A stretch of 64,000 nt of DNA, taken from assembly GCA_041397775.1 (NCBI GenBank), contig JAWKWB010000008.1, positions 62,001-126,000 on the forward strand, read 5' to 3'. A model generated the notes under the pieces. That model searched no databases. It had not been told where the DNA came from and worked only from the letters and a program-made list of their open reading frames with translations. The stretch comes from Ga0077555 sp041397775 (GTDB lineage: Bacteria > Pseudomonadota > Alphaproteobacteria > Rhizobiales > Hyphomicrobiaceae). Shown one piece after another: positions 55,016 through 64,000 of the stretch (its first letter is position 1; each line of letters begins with the position of its first letter). A program made the translations under genes and the position numbers.

Positions 55016-55890
55016 TGGAGGTTCACTCCGAGTTCGCGCGCGCAGTCGGCGAGGGCACGTCTGGTGAGAACGGCGACGAGATCGCGGCGATAGTCCGCGG
55101 AGCCGCGCGTGTCGCTGATGGGGGTCGCCTCGGAGGCAGCGATGGTCGCCGCATCCTCGAACAGCGTGCTGGAGGGCCTTTCGCCCAGCAGGCAGGCGGA
55201 AGCGCGCGTGGCACGCAAGGGCACGGGTGCCACCGAGGCCAGCACGATGTTGGCCTTCGCGATGCGGCCATCGCCGTCGAGATCCACGCGCACGCCGCTT
55301 CCGGCAATCGCGATATCCATCTCGCGGCGCGGCGTGAAGCGGAGATAGCGCGCAGCGGTCCGCGCGGGGCGCGGCGGCAGCACGATGGCCTCGAGGAGCT
55401 CTCCCGGTGCGAGCGCGTTACGGCCGGGGCCGGTCGCCACCTCCGCAGCGGCCAACGTGCGCCTGCCGGCCTGACCGGCAATGTCGCAGGTCGCATCGAG
55501 AGCCAGCAGCAGCGGCACGCCATCGGCCGACGGTGCGGCATTACACAGGTTGCCGGCCAGCGTCGCCCGGCTTTGCACCTGCAGGCTACCGATGAGGCGC
55601 GCGGACGCGAGCAGAGCCGCATGTTCGCCGGCAAAGGCCGCGTTCGCGCCCAGCGCACGCACGCTGACCGCCCCGCCGATGCGCCAGCCGCCATCGGATG
55701 TGCGTTCGAGCGCCGTCAATTCCTGCACACGCTTCAGGTCGACCACGGTCCGGGCCTGGCGGCGCCCTTCACGCAACTGCGGCACGAGGTCTGTGCCGCC
55801 GGCCAACGCCTTGGCGCCATCCTCCCTCAGCAGGGCGGCGCATTCCGCCAATGTCTGCGGCCTCCGATAGGCGAATTCACCCACGTTCAA
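55012..55890 (-). CDS. Molybdenum hydroxylase, FAD subunit
   Basis: 292 residues, CoxM/XdhB-type FAD-binding domain. FAD loop AKALAGGTDLVPQLREGRRQ, a second loop at RATLAGNLCNAAPSADGVPL, and the C-terminal CO-dehydrogenase flavoprotein domain (VLASVAPVPLRATRASACLL). It starts MNVGEFAYRRPQTLAECAAL, the usual wording. It is the first gene of the trio; the promoter should lie in 55891-56052, shared with the divergent HAD gene. Confidence 0.95.
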   Translation of the reverse strand: MNVGEFAYRRPQTLAECAALLREDGAKALAGGTDLVPQLREGRRQARTVVDLKRVQELTALERTSDGGWRIGGAVSVRALGANAAFAGEHAALLASARLIGSLQVQSRATLAGNLCNAAPSADGVPLLLALDATCDIAGQAGRRTLAAAEVATGPGRNALAPGELLEAIVLPPRPARTAARYLRFTPRREMDIAIAGSGVRVDLDGDGRIAKANIVLASVAPVPLRATRASACLLGERPSSTLFEDAATIAASEATPISDTRGSADYRRDLVAVLTRRALADCARELGVNLQ

Positions 55891-56052
55891 CCTCGCTCCC
55901 GTTTCGATCCGCCCCCGACGTTAGCAAGCCGGGCGTTGCGCTGCATCCCATCAATGCCGATATGCAGGGATGCGTGGCTGGTTGCAACGCGCCGCGCCCC
56001 CGCCTAATGGAACGCCTGAACACGCAAGCCAGTCGAAAACCGGAGCCTCAAC

Positions 56053-56919
56053 GTGATGTCCCCGCCGATCCTGTCCGCCTGTGGCTCCCTGCTCGAGAAA
56101 TACGACGTCCTCTTCAGCGACATCTGGGGGGTGGTCCACGATGGCCTGAAGGCCATTCCCGCCGCCAACGAGACCCTGCCGCGATATCGCGCCGAAGGAG
56201 GCACGGTGGTGTTGATCACCAATGCCCCCCAGCCGGTATCCCGGGTGGCTGAAATCCTCGACGAACGCGGCGTCCGGCGGGATGCCTGGGACGCCATCGT
56301 GTCGTCGGGCGAATTGGCCCTCGACGAGGTGCGCCGTCGCGGTTGGGCGCGCCTCTACCATATTGGGCCGGAGCGCCGCAGCCAGCCGTTGATGCTGGCC
56401 CTTCCCGCACTCGCTCCCGACATTGCGAGTGCCGATGCGATCGTCTGCTCGGGGCTGGTCCACGACCGCACCGAGACGGCGGAGGATTATCGGCCGCTGC
56501 TCGAACAGGCCTTGCAGCGCGACCTGACGTTCGTGTGCGCCAATCCGGACCTGCATGTGCACGTCGGTCCCGATCTGCTGCCGTGCGCCGGTGCCATCGC
56601 GGCGCTTTACGAAAGCATGGGTGGGCACGTCGTGTGGACCGGCAAGCCGCACGCGCTCGCCTACGAGACGGCCTTCGCGCTGGCGGCGGATCTGCGCGGC
56701 AAGCCGGTTCCGGCGGCCCGCGTTCTGGCGATCGGGGATGCGCTTCGCACCGACCTTGCCGGCGCACACAGCGCTGGCGTCGATGCACTATTCATCGCGA
56801 CAGGCATTCATCGCGACGAGACGGTGGTGAACGGCTCGATCTCCGCCGAGGCACTGGTGCGGCTCTTTACGCCCGATGCGCCTCCCGCCGTAGCGGCGGC
56901 AGCCGATCTCACCTGGTAG
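56053..56919 (+). CDS. HAD hydrolase, NagD-like (TIGR01459 type)
   Basis: 288 residues. HAD motif I DVLFSDIWGVVHDGLKAIPA (Asp-x-Asp variant DIW: the second acid is Trp-shifted as in this subfamily), motif II VVLITNAPQPVSRVAEI (Thr), the Lys in HVVWTGKPHALAYETAF, and motif IV VLAIGDALRTDLAGAHSAGV. NagD-type enzymes hydrolyse phosphate monoesters such as nucleotides or sugar phosphates. It is divergent from the molybdenum hydroxylase trio; no functional link is evident. Confidence 0.9.
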   Translation: MMSPPILSACGSLLEKYDVLFSDIWGVVHDGLKAIPAANETLPRYRAEGGTVVLITNAPQPVSRVAEILDERGVRRDAWDAIVSSGELALDEVRRRGWARLYHIGPERRSQPLMLALPALAPDIASADAIVCSGLVHDRTETAEDYRPLLEQALQRDLTFVCANPDLHVHVGPDLLPCAGAIAALYESMGGHVVWTGKPHALAYETAFALAADLRGKPVPAARVLAIGDALRTDLAGAHSAGVDALFIATGIHRDETVVNGSISAEALVRLFTPDAPPAVAAAADLTW

Positions 56920-56974
56920 GCGAACGGACGCGGGGTCGCTCGCATGCGGCGCCCCGCACCCCGCCGTATCCCAT

Positions 56975-57385
56975 TCAATAACAGTTGCGCACGACATAGT
57001 CCCCCACGCGGCAGGCGTGGAGGATCATGGGGTCTTTCCCCCCCGGCATGGCGTGCCCGTAGAACGTGTCGTAGAATTGCGGGATCGGATAGGCCGCGCC
57101 AGGGTTGTCCTTGAAGTTCTGCTCGCTCTTCTTGATCAGCGATTTCGGCGGCAGGCGCAGCGCCAGCGTCTCTTCGCTGTACTGCATCACGGCTAGTCCC
57201 GTGATGTTGTCGGGCAATTGCAGGCCGACACCGAAAGCGGCGCACTGGTCCTTCAATTCCTGCAGTGTCTTGGGCACCGACGGCGCCGTTGTGCCCGGTC
57301 CCATGTAGTTTTCGCCCGTTGCCCAGGACTTGACGAGCTTTCCCCACGTCACTTCTTCGGTGATCATGACACGATCGACTGCCAT
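56975..57385 (-). CDS. Small hypothetical partner of the heme peroxidase
   Basis: 136 residues, family not recognised. Neither a signal peptide nor a membrane helix is evident. Segments: RVMITEEVTWGKLVKSWATG, LPDNITGLAVMQYSEETLAL, AAYPIPQFYDTFYGHAMPGG and a C-terminal ACRVGDYVVRNCY with two Cys. High third-position GC supports coding. It lies downstream of the heme peroxidase gene in the same direction with a 57-bp gap, so the two are likely cotranscribed. It may be a dedicated partner or substrate. Confidence 0.75.
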   Translation of the reverse strand: MAVDRVMITEEVTWGKLVKSWATGENYMGPGTTAPSVPKTLQELKDQCAAFGVGLQLPDNITGLAVMQYSEETLALRLPPKSLIKKSEQNFKDNPGAAYPIPQFYDTFYGHAMPGGKDPMILHACRVGDYVVRNCY

Positions 57386-57442
57386 GCGGTGCTCTCCCTT
57401 GTGATGTGCCTGCGGTAACGCGATCCATGGCCTGGCACGTCG

Positions 57443-59269
57443 TCAACCAGGATCGCCAGCGGCCACCCCGCCGCTGGAACCGAGAAAGCGAACGACATCG
57501 GGCATGGTGCGGAGCGCGGCCAGAGGCTCGAGGACGCCCGGATCGCCAATCAGATCCGAACCCAGTTTGCGCAGGCGCAAATCGAGAGCGGGGCCGGCAT
57601 CCTCGAAGCCGATCGGGTTATCGCGCAGGGCACCCAGAATGGTCTCGCCGACGATGATCGAGCCGAGCGGCCCCAGGTGCCGCCCGCCGCCCTCGCCGGA
57701 CCGGGAGACTACGGCACGCTCGTCGGTGAGTGCGGCTTCCAGCAGAATGAAGAAGGGCATGGGCGGGTCGGCGATCAGGTCGCCGATATCTTCGTCGGTC
57801 AGCTTTTCCGCTGCCCGGCTCGTACTGTCCTCGAGCCAGCCGCGCAGCGGTCCGTGCCAGTCGGTGAAGTCCGGCAGGAGATCCCTGAGCGGGCCGCGGC
57901 GCAATTCCCCGAACAGCATGGGCACCGACCACAGCCCCGCGTAGCAGGAGCTGACGAGATCGCGGCAAGCAAGGCCAGCCGCATCGACGGCGGCATCGAG
58001 CCGGGGGAACAGCGCCTCGTCGCCCAGGACCGTGGCGTACCGGGGCCTGATCCTGTGGCTCAGATTGTATGCGGGCACCTTCTGATCTGGCTCGGGGAAG
58101 AAACGGCGCCAGTCCACGATCCATCGGTTCGATACGGGCAAGAACGACGCAGACCGCTGGGAACTCTGTTCCAGGGCCCGTCCCAGCGGCTGCTGCGTGT
58201 CGTTGTTGACGAGATACGACTGGCGCACCATGGCGTGCCCGAACCGGAAGGCGCCGTGGGTGAATTCGAGTGCCACGCCCCCCAGACTGTCCGCAGGTTC
58301 GAAATGCGCCGCTGCATAGTAGGCAAAGACCCGGGGGTGCATGATCCGGCGCAGGACGTCGTTGACGATGATCCCACGATAGACGTGCACGATGGCAAGC
58401 TGCGCGCAGGTGAAACGCAGGTAGGCGAGATTGTCGGGCTCGGCCGGTTTCCCCACGCCATCCTGGAGCTTGTCCTGCGCCGCCTTCAGAAGGCTCTCGA
58501 TCCTGTTGTGGAAGCTCTGGAAGAGCACCGTGAGCTGCGAGATGATGGCGTGATCGTCGTTGCGCGGATCTGCGACGAAGGCCTCCGTCAACGGGAACGG
58601 CCGGCTGCTTCCGTCCGCTCCCTTCGGCGGCGTCAGCAACGCCTCGTCGCTCGTGCCGATCGGACGCCCCCGCCCCAGGTCCCGAAATGGACTGCAATCC
58701 GTATCGGGCATAATGGCACCCGGGGCGTCGATGCGGCCCAACCGGAAGCGCGTGCGGGGAATGAGGCCGGGCGCGCGCATATGTTCCGCGCTGATCTCGT
58801 AGGCGTAAGGGCATAGGTGCGGGCCGCCGCCGTAGATCGTTTCGAGGCCGAGCGGCAACCGCCGTGCATTCGAAAATCCAAAACGCGAACCATCCGTGGA
58901 CGCCAGCGACAACGCACTTTCAACCAGATCATGCGCCATCAATTGCAGCAGATAGGTGTACCCCGAAGGCAGACTGGGGTTCTCATCGCTACGCACCGCG
59001 CCGGGCAGGATGTCGGACCAGCCTGGGCTGGTGTTCATCGCAAAGGCGAGGCGACGCATCAGGATCCGGACAGATTGGGGGACCTCGAAGGGCGAGGCCA
59101 TGCGGTCGTTGGCGGTAAAGAGTTGCTCGGGGCTCGCGGGACCGAAGAGATTGCGCAATCCCTTGATCGGAACCTGCGCAGGCTGGTCGTCGGGGCCGCG
59201 TTCCGCCGCCATGCGCGGCATCGAAAGCGCTCGAAGAACGTGCGACTTGGCCGTGTTCCCGCCATGCAT
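57443..59269 (-). CDS. Animal-type heme peroxidase family protein
   Basis: 608 residues. It carries the pattern of the animal (cyclooxygenase-peroxidase) heme peroxidase superfamily. The distal His is His113 in LLQLMAHDLVESALSLA. The stretch DDHAIISQLTVLFQSFHNRI is the helix usually containing the conserved Arg/Glu and HNRI. The proximal His is in EFTHGAFRFGHAMVRQSY. There is no signal peptide. Such bacterial members are rare and include peroxicin-like and pathogen-inducible-oxygenase-like enzymes that oxidise halides, phenols or fatty acids. AGAGG lies 5 nt before the ATG. It is followed by the 136-residue gene. Confidence 0.88.
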   Translation of the reverse strand: MHGGNTAKSHVLRALSMPRMAAERGPDDQPAQVPIKGLRNLFGPASPEQLFTANDRMASPFEVPQSVRILMRRLAFAMNTSPGWSDILPGAVRSDENPSLPSGYTYLLQLMAHDLVESALSLASTDGSRFGFSNARRLPLGLETIYGGGPHLCPYAYEISAEHMRAPGLIPRTRFRLGRIDAPGAIMPDTDCSPFRDLGRGRPIGTSDEALLTPPKGADGSSRPFPLTEAFVADPRNDDHAIISQLTVLFQSFHNRIESLLKAAQDKLQDGVGKPAEPDNLAYLRFTCAQLAIVHVYRGIIVNDVLRRIMHPRVFAYYAAAHFEPADSLGGVALEFTHGAFRFGHAMVRQSYLVNNDTQQPLGRALEQSSQRSASFLPVSNRWIVDWRRFFPEPDQKVPAYNLSHRIRPRYATVLGDEALFPRLDAAVDAAGLACRDLVSSCYAGLWSVPMLFGELRRGPLRDLLPDFTDWHGPLRGWLEDSTSRAAEKLTDEDIGDLIADPPMPFFILLEAALTDERAVVSRSGEGGGRHLGPLGSIIVGETILGALRDNPIGFEDAGPALDLRLRKLGSDLIGDPGVLEPLAALRTMPDVVRFLGSSGGVAAGDPG

Positions 59270-59480
59270 CGTGCCTCTCCCGGATTGTTCCTGGAGAGTT
59301 AACGTGGCTGGCAGCCGTCAATCCAGCGTGAATGCGACGAAGCGGTCACCCAATCTGCACCGACGTGCGAGAAATCGAGGAAAAAGACCGATACACCCAA
59401 ACGCCAGCGCGGGTGCCTGCCGGGCATCGAAGCGGGCGTCGGTCGGCCGGGCTTGAGCCGTCCCGCGACAGCCGCGACGT

Positions 59481-60080
59481 TCAGGCGTGACCGGCCTCGC
59501 CGACGAGATGCGCGGGGTTGATGCCGAGTTTTGCCAGCGCGCTGTCGTACTTGTCCTCGAGGTCTTCGCCGAACACGAGGTCGCCGTCGGCTGCGCAATG
59601 CAGCCAGCCATTCGCCTGGATCTCGCGCTCGAGCTGGCCGGGCCCCCAACTCGAGCATCCCAGCGCCAGCAGCGACCGGCGCGGACCACGGCGCCGTGCG
59701 ATCGCGCGCAGCACATCGACCGTCGCCGTCAGGCAGACGCCATCGTTGACGGCGATCGAGGAATCCTTGGTGAAGTAATCATCTGTATGTAGAACGAAGC
59801 CGCGCTCTGTCGACACCGGGCCGCCGACATAGATCGGGCGATCCACGTCCATCTCGCCATCGTCGTCGATCTTGAGCTGCTGCAGCAGTTCCTCGTATGT
59901 GATCCGCTCAGCCAGCTTGTTAACGATGAGCCCCATGGCACCGCTTTCCGAATGCGCGCACATGTAGATCACCGAGCGCCGGAAGCGTCGGTCGCGCATC
60001 AAGGGCATGGCAACGAGCAGTTGCCCTTGCAGGGAGTGGCTGGTCGCCGGGTGGCGCTGGAGGTTGCTCACGGTTTTCAT
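59481..60080 (-). CDS. YqgE/AlgH family protein
   Basis: 199 residues. The family's conserved start GQLLVAMPLMRDRRFRRSVI is present, followed by HSESGAMGLIVNKLAERITY, PIYVGGPVSTERGFVLHT, and LALGCSSWGPGQLEREIQAN near the C-terminus. Function is unknown, with links to transcription or redox control suggested in the literature for AlgH. It is divergent from the DsbD-alpha-domain gene, an arrangement seen in many Alphaproteobacteria. Confidence 0.95.
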   Translation of the reverse strand: MKTVSNLQRHPATSHSLQGQLLVAMPLMRDRRFRRSVIYMCAHSESGAMGLIVNKLAERITYEELLQQLKIDDDGEMDVDRPIYVGGPVSTERGFVLHTDDYFTKDSSIAVNDGVCLTATVDVLRAIARRRGPRRSLLALGCSSWGPGQLEREIQANGWLHCAADGDLVFGEDLEDKYDSALAKLGINPAHLVGEAGHA

Positions 60081-60254
60081 CGCAAAAGTTTAGCCTTGGA
60101 CGCGGGCGGCTGTGAAGACGGCATTTTAACCCGGTGTTCAGCAACTCGTGATGGGCCATTTATCGTCGTTTCCGACATAGTCGCGCCACTGCGATACTGT
60201 AGGTTTCGCAGGCAAGTGCGCACCACGTCGAGCATAAGGAATTCGAGGACGTCC

Positions 60255-61130
60255 ATGACCATTTCTCGCCGGGAGATCATGCTGGCCATCGCCGGGAGCA
60301 GCCTTGCGCATGCGGCCTTCGCCGATTGGGCTCTTGCTGCCGGCCCCGCGCTCGCGACCGAATGGACCAGCGAGCACGCCACCCGGGTGCGTCTGGTCGG
60401 CGGCGGCCACGCCACCGGCAGCACCGGGCGGAACCGCCTGCTCGTCGGCGTCGAGATCACGATGGACAAGGATTGGAAGACCTACTGGCGCAATCCCGGC
60501 TCGTCCGGCGTGCCGCCGCGGCTGGAGTGGGACGGCTCGCAGAACCTCGCGGGAGCCGAGGTGCTCTACCCGGCGCCACACCGGTTCCCCGATCGCGAAG
60601 GCGATACGATCGGATACAAGGGGGCCGTCGTGCTGCCGGTGCTGGTCACGCCGAAGGATGCTTCGAAGCCCGTCGGCCTGAAGCTGGCCCTGGAATACGG
60701 CGTCTGCAAGGATGTCTGCGTGCCCGTGCAGCCGTCGTTCAACTTGGAGTTGCCTGCCGATGCCGCCACGCGCAGCACACCGAAGACGCTGGCGGCCGCA
60801 CTCGCAGCCGTGCCGCGCCCGATGGAGAAGCGGCACCCACGAGATCCCGCCGTGCGCAAGGTCTCCGTCGTGCTCGCAGGTCGCACGCCGGGCATAACGA
60901 TCGCAGCGACGTTTCCTCCCGATGGGGCTGGCGCGGATGCCTTCCTCGAAGCGCCGGACGGCCTGTGGGTGCCACTGGCAAAGTCCGTAGCCGGCGCCAA
61001 AGGGGCCGAGCGCACGTTCTTCGTAGACTTGACCGACGGTGCCGATATTGCCGACCTGAAGGGCAAGACCATTCGCCTGACGCTCGTCAGCGCTGCAGGG
61101 GCCTGCGAGACCACCTTCAAGATGGAGTAG
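60255..61130 (+). CDS. DsbD N-terminal (alpha-domain)-like periplasmic protein
   Basis: 291 residues. A Tat/Sec signal (MTISRREIMLAIAGSSLAHA) exports it. The mature part matches the ScsB/DsbD N-terminal domain: MDKDWKTYWRNPGSSGVPPR, a conserved aromatic and Asp region, and the Cys pair in EYGVCKDVCVPVQPSFNLEL that shuttles disulfides. No membrane or thioredoxin domains follow, so it is a stand-alone alpha-domain-like protein. A likely role is reduction or copper-linked disulfide handling in the periplasm. It is divergent from yqgE. Confidence 0.88.
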   Translation: MTISRREIMLAIAGSSLAHAAFADWALAAGPALATEWTSEHATRVRLVGGGHATGSTGRNRLLVGVEITMDKDWKTYWRNPGSSGVPPRLEWDGSQNLAGAEVLYPAPHRFPDREGDTIGYKGAVVLPVLVTPKDASKPVGLKLALEYGVCKDVCVPVQPSFNLELPADAATRSTPKTLAAALAAVPRPMEKRHPRDPAVRKVSVVLAGRTPGITIAATFPPDGAGADAFLEAPDGLWVPLAKSVAGAKGAERTFFVDLTDGADIADLKGKTIRLTLVSAAGACETTFKME

Positions 61131-61207
61131 GGGCCTACGCCCCGTCCGGCCACGCCCGTCCGGCCACGCCGGGCTGGACAGTGCGCCTCGGCGCACGACC
61201 GGCTCCG

Positions 61208-61795
61208 TCAAGGGTATTTGACCAGCAGGACCCAGTTTTCGCCCGCGTTGACCCACTCTTCCTTCACCATGGGGCGGCGCGCGATCTCGACGTAGCCATG
61301 CCGCTCGTAAAGTCGGACGGCGCCGCGATTGCCATCCGCGACGATGATGCTCAGACCCCGCTTGCCGAGGTTTGCGGCCATCTCTTCGGCCACGGCGAGC
61401 AGGCGCGATCCCAGGCCGCTGCCACGAGATGCGGGCAGGACCGCCAGGACGTTGACGTACCACGTGCCGGGGGCCAGGTTCTCCAGCTCCTGCAGCGGAA
61501 CGAACATCGCGGGCATATCCGGGCTCACCGGCTCCGGATTATCGGGGATCTCGTAGCCGATCAGGCCGCCGACGGGTTCACCCCTTTGTTCGATGATGGT
61601 CGCGTTGCGGAACGAGAACCCGCCCGTCTCTCGCCCTGCCCGCTCCCGGCCCAGCGCCCACGCATCCTGACCCGGCCCCGCCAGCTTGCCCCACAGGTAG
61701 AGCGGCAGGCCTTCCCCCGCATAGTTGACCAGCTCCGCCAGCACCGGCGCATCCTCGCGCCGGCCGGGCCTGATAGAGAACTGCTGTGATGTCAT
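61208..61795 (-). CDS. GNAT-family N-acetyltransferase
   Basis: 195 residues. The acetyl-CoA-binding motif is in VLPASRGSGLGSRLLAVAEE; motif B is AVRLYERHGYVEIARRPM. FSIRPGRREDAPVLAELVNY opens the fold. GGAGG lies upstream of the ATG at 61793-61795, which decides it over an earlier in-frame ATG. The substrate is not evident. It lies 108 bp before the alcohol dehydrogenase gene's end, in the same direction. Confidence 0.9.
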   Translation of the reverse strand: MTSQQFSIRPGRREDAPVLAELVNYAGEGLPLYLWGKLAGPGQDAWALGRERAGRETGGFSFRNATIIEQRGEPVGGLIGYEIPDNPEPVSPDMPAMFVPLQELENLAPGTWYVNVLAVLPASRGSGLGSRLLAVAEEMAANLGKRGLSIIVADGNRGAVRLYERHGYVEIARRPMVKEEWVNAGENWVLLVKYP

Positions 61796-61903
61796 CGTCG
61801 CATCCTCCCTGCTGTGAGAACCCTGCCCGCCGCGAGGTAGAACCCCGCGACGGGCCGGCATCATCCTGGTCGGCGCTGCCAGCCTCCACTCACACCTGTC
61901 CGC

Positions 61904-63004
61904 TCACATCGCCTTGAAGTCGATGATACTGCGGATGACCTTGCCGGCCTTCATGTTCTTGAAGCCCTCGTTGATGTCCTTCAGGTCGATATGCGCGGAG
62001 ACGAAATCGTCGAGGTGCAGCTTGCCGCGGCGGTAGAAGTCCATCAGGCGCGGCATGTCGGTCCGGAAGCGGTTGGAACCCATCGACGAGCCTTGGATGC
62101 GCTTCTCGCGCAGGAAGTCGAAGCCGTGCAGCTCGATGTTCACGCCGAATGGCACCATGCCGACGATCGTCGCCGTGCCACCGAAGCGCAGCATCTTGAA
62201 AGCCTGCTCCGCGGTCAGCTTGAGACCCAGGCACTCGATGGCGTGATGCACGCCGTCGCTGGGATTGCCGCCGGTCAGCGCGCGGATCTGCTCGACCGGG
62301 TCGCCGTTGGCGGGGTTGATCAGATCGGTGGCACCGATCTTGGCGGCCATCTGCAGCTTCGCCGGATTGGTGTCCACGGCGAAGATGCGGCCGGCGCCCG
62401 CGACCGCGGCACCGTTGATGGCCGACATGCCGACGCCGCCGCAACCGATCACCGCAACGTATTCACCCGGTGCCACCTTGGCCGTGTTCACCGCCGCGCC
62501 GAAGCCGGTGATGACGCCGCAGCCGATCAGCGCCGCGCGGTCGAGCGGGAAATCCTTGTCGATCTTCACGATGGCATGCTCGTGCACGAGCATCATTTCC
62601 GCGTACGAGGACAGGTTCGTGAAGGTGTGCACGCGGTTGCCGCCGATCGAAAGCCGCTCCGCCTTCCCCGGCGGCATCTTCACGTCGGTGTTGGTGCAGA
62701 TGACGGGACGGCCGCTGGTGCAGTTCTCACACTCACCGCAGAACACGGACAGGCACGTGATGACGTGGTCGCCCTTTTTGACGTAGGCCACCTCCGAACC
62801 GACTTCCTCGACGATGCCTGCCGACTCGTGCCCCAGGATGACGGGCAGCGGGTGCGGATAGAGGCCCTCGATGAAGTGCAGGTCGGAGTGGCACAGGCCC
62901 GCATAGGCCGTGCGGATCAAGACCTCGTGCGGGCCGGGCTTTTTGACGTCGACCTCCTCGATGACGAGGGGCTTGTTCACCTCGTACAAGACAGCGGCTT
63001 TCAT
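61904..63004 (-). CDS. Zinc-dependent alcohol dehydrogenase (MDR family)
   Basis: 366 residues. Catalytic zinc site: AGLCHSDLHFIEG (Cys), GHESAGIVEEVGS (His and Glu) and the later Cys in AALIGCGVITGFGAAV. The structural zinc loop has four Cys: CLSVFCGECENCTSGRPVIC. The NAD-binding motif is VAVIGCGGVGMSAINGA. It resembles class III/formaldehyde-type and mycothiol- or NDMA-dependent branches. The ATG at 63002-63004 (MKAAVLYEVNKPL) is chosen, since the AGGGAG Shine-Dalgarno touches the earlier ATG directly. Confidence 0.93.
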   Translation of the reverse strand: MKAAVLYEVNKPLVIEEVDVKKPGPHEVLIRTAYAGLCHSDLHFIEGLYPHPLPVILGHESAGIVEEVGSEVAYVKKGDHVITCLSVFCGECENCTSGRPVICTNTDVKMPPGKAERLSIGGNRVHTFTNLSSYAEMMLVHEHAIVKIDKDFPLDRAALIGCGVITGFGAAVNTAKVAPGEYVAVIGCGGVGMSAINGAAVAGAGRIFAVDTNPAKLQMAAKIGATDLINPANGDPVEQIRALTGGNPSDGVHHAIECLGLKLTAEQAFKMLRFGGTATIVGMVPFGVNIELHGFDFLREKRIQGSSMGSNRFRTDMPRLMDFYRRGKLHLDDFVSAHIDLKDINEGFKNMKAGKVIRSIIDFKAM

Positions 63005-63155
63005 GGGCATCTCCCTAGCACTGCGAATGAATGGCCTTATGTCGATGCCGGCACGTGATGTCCGGACAAGTGGCCAAGCGCAGCATGGGTAGCCCGGCGC
63101 CGTTTGGCAAGACGGCGCGCCGTCACGAGAGGCGATCTGACGTTCGTCGCCCGCC

Positions 63156-63812
63156 TCAGCGGGCGGTGAGCACGATGTCGGTGCCGTCCTTGCCGATGTC
63201 GATCGTCATGCCGGCTGTGCTGGCAAGGCGCGTGGCATAGTACGGCTGGATGCTCTGTGTATCGAGCGAGACCGATGGCGGCCCCGCCAGGAACTCGGCC
63301 AGGAACGGAGGCACCCGCGCCGAAGTGCCCTTGCAGCGCACGTCGAACGTGCCTCTCTCGAGGGGCTGGTCGATGGTGACGGTGATTTCGCCACCGCGCG
63401 GCAACGCACTGACGCCGGCAAGAAGAAGATTGAGCAGCAGCTTCACCTTGTCCTTGCTGAGATGGCCGGGCGGGCCGTTCCACACGAGCTTGTGCTTGCC
63501 GTTGCCCAGGTAGCCGAGGCTGAGATCCCTGGCCGTCGACAGGTCGATCATGGAGCCTGCCGATCCTGCCGCGCCATAGGCGAACCGGGCGAACATCAAG
63601 CGGGCGGATGCCTGCCTGGTCACGTCCCGGATCATGTTCATCGCATAGTCCTTGGCATCGGCGCCGTCGTCGTCATCGAAGATCTCGATGCCGTTCTGGA
63701 TGGCGCCGACCGGATTGATCACGTCGTGGCAGATCTTGCTGGAGATGAGCGCCACCAGCTCCATGTCGGAGGGATGCCCGGTCTTCGTCGCCCCTGGATT
63801 TTTCGGATTCAT
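63156..63812 (-). CDS. chpT: ChpT-type histidine phosphotransferase
   Basis: 218 residues. The phosphoacceptor His is His29 in ALISSKICHDVINPVGAIQN, the ChpT wording. A degenerate HATPase-like C-terminal domain follows (KLLLNLLLAGVSALPRGGEI, STAGMTIDIGKDGTDIVLTA). ChpT passes phosphate from CckA to CtrA and CpdR in the alphaproteobacterial cell-cycle and motility circuit. This is one of the best lineage markers in the window. The ATG at 63810-63812 gives MNPKNPGATKTGHPSDMEL. Confidence 0.93.
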   Translation of the reverse strand: MNPKNPGATKTGHPSDMELVALISSKICHDVINPVGAIQNGIEIFDDDDGADAKDYAMNMIRDVTRQASARLMFARFAYGAAGSAGSMIDLSTARDLSLGYLGNGKHKLVWNGPPGHLSKDKVKLLLNLLLAGVSALPRGGEITVTIDQPLERGTFDVRCKGTSARVPPFLAEFLAGPPSVSLDTQSIQPYYATRLASTAGMTIDIGKDGTDIVLTAR

Positions 63813-64000
63813 CCGCTCGCTCCCCCGCGGGCGTGGCCCGCCCGCGCTCAGATCGCCCCGTCGCCCCGGGCTGTGGCACACTTACAACAAATCGTTGTCG
63901 AGACGCGACACGGGAGCGGCTTGGCCCCATTGCCGCTATCTGATACACGCACGTGCGTCCGAATGCCAAGGCACCACCCGAGAATGCCTCTAGTGCCATG

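Noticed and set aside
63988..64000. CTAGTG at the right edge as a third copy of the hairpin element
   Set aside because: Only about a dozen bases are visible and the following bases do not match the outer stem; it cannot be judged from this window.

Overview
The window is high-GC chromosomal DNA from an alphaproteobacterium. The evidence is a fused-style petABC operon (Rieske, cytochrome b, cytochrome c1), a ChpT-type histidine phosphotransferase (a family restricted in practice to Alphaproteobacteria), a YqgE/DsbD-like divergent pair, six-motif ribosomal protein S1 next to cmk, and uniformly GC-rich codon use. A Rhodospirillales-like or Reyranella-like lineage would fit, but nothing in the window fixes the genus.

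Layout. 0-17 kb is mostly core: methionine salvage (mtnP, apt, 5' part of mtnA), the bc1 complex, a frameshifted tandem CoA-transferase, rph, a VOC protein, rdgB, tRNA-Leu(GAG), lipB, and an ABM protein/ggt/acyP group. 15.9-23.3 kb is a copper-handling cluster: a Met-rich repeat protein, a SHOCT protein, a DUF411 protein, a CsoR repressor divergent from a P-type ATPase that carries three tandem YHS domains, a membrane protein, and a multicopper oxidase. Two CsoR-like operators lie between csoR and the ATPase gene.

23.3-34.3 kb is an accessory catabolic region: two LysR regulators, a haloacid-dehalogenase-like HAD protein, a two-gene operon whose second gene is a UGSC-family selenoprotein (in-frame UGA at 27604-27606 followed at once by a bacterial SECIS hairpin), an epimerase, a hydroxyisobutyrate-dehydrogenase-like protein, and two GMC oxidoreductases separated by a pair of related long hairpins. 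The selenoprotein is the most notable item: without UGA recoding it would be annotated as two unrelated short ORFs.

34.3-41.2 kb looks like a decayed mobile island that ends at an initiator tRNA-fMet gene: an ArdC C-terminal remnant fused to an alpha/beta hydrolase, a MocR regulator divergent from a LysE exporter, an SDR remnant, the C-terminal part of a TOTE-type helicase, and a SWIM zinc-finger protein. 41.7-64 kb returns to stable genes: an alkylsulfatase-like hydrolase, a CBS-BON protein, a sulfide:quinone-reductase-like flavoprotein, an NlpD-like lipoprotein, cmk, rpsA, a ThDP enzyme with a three-subunit molybdenum hydroxylase, a HAD hydrolase, an animal-type heme peroxidase with a small partner, YqgE, a DsbD-alpha-domain protein, a GNAT, an alcohol dehydrogenase and ChpT.

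All calls come from reading sequence and motifs; no database search was run.
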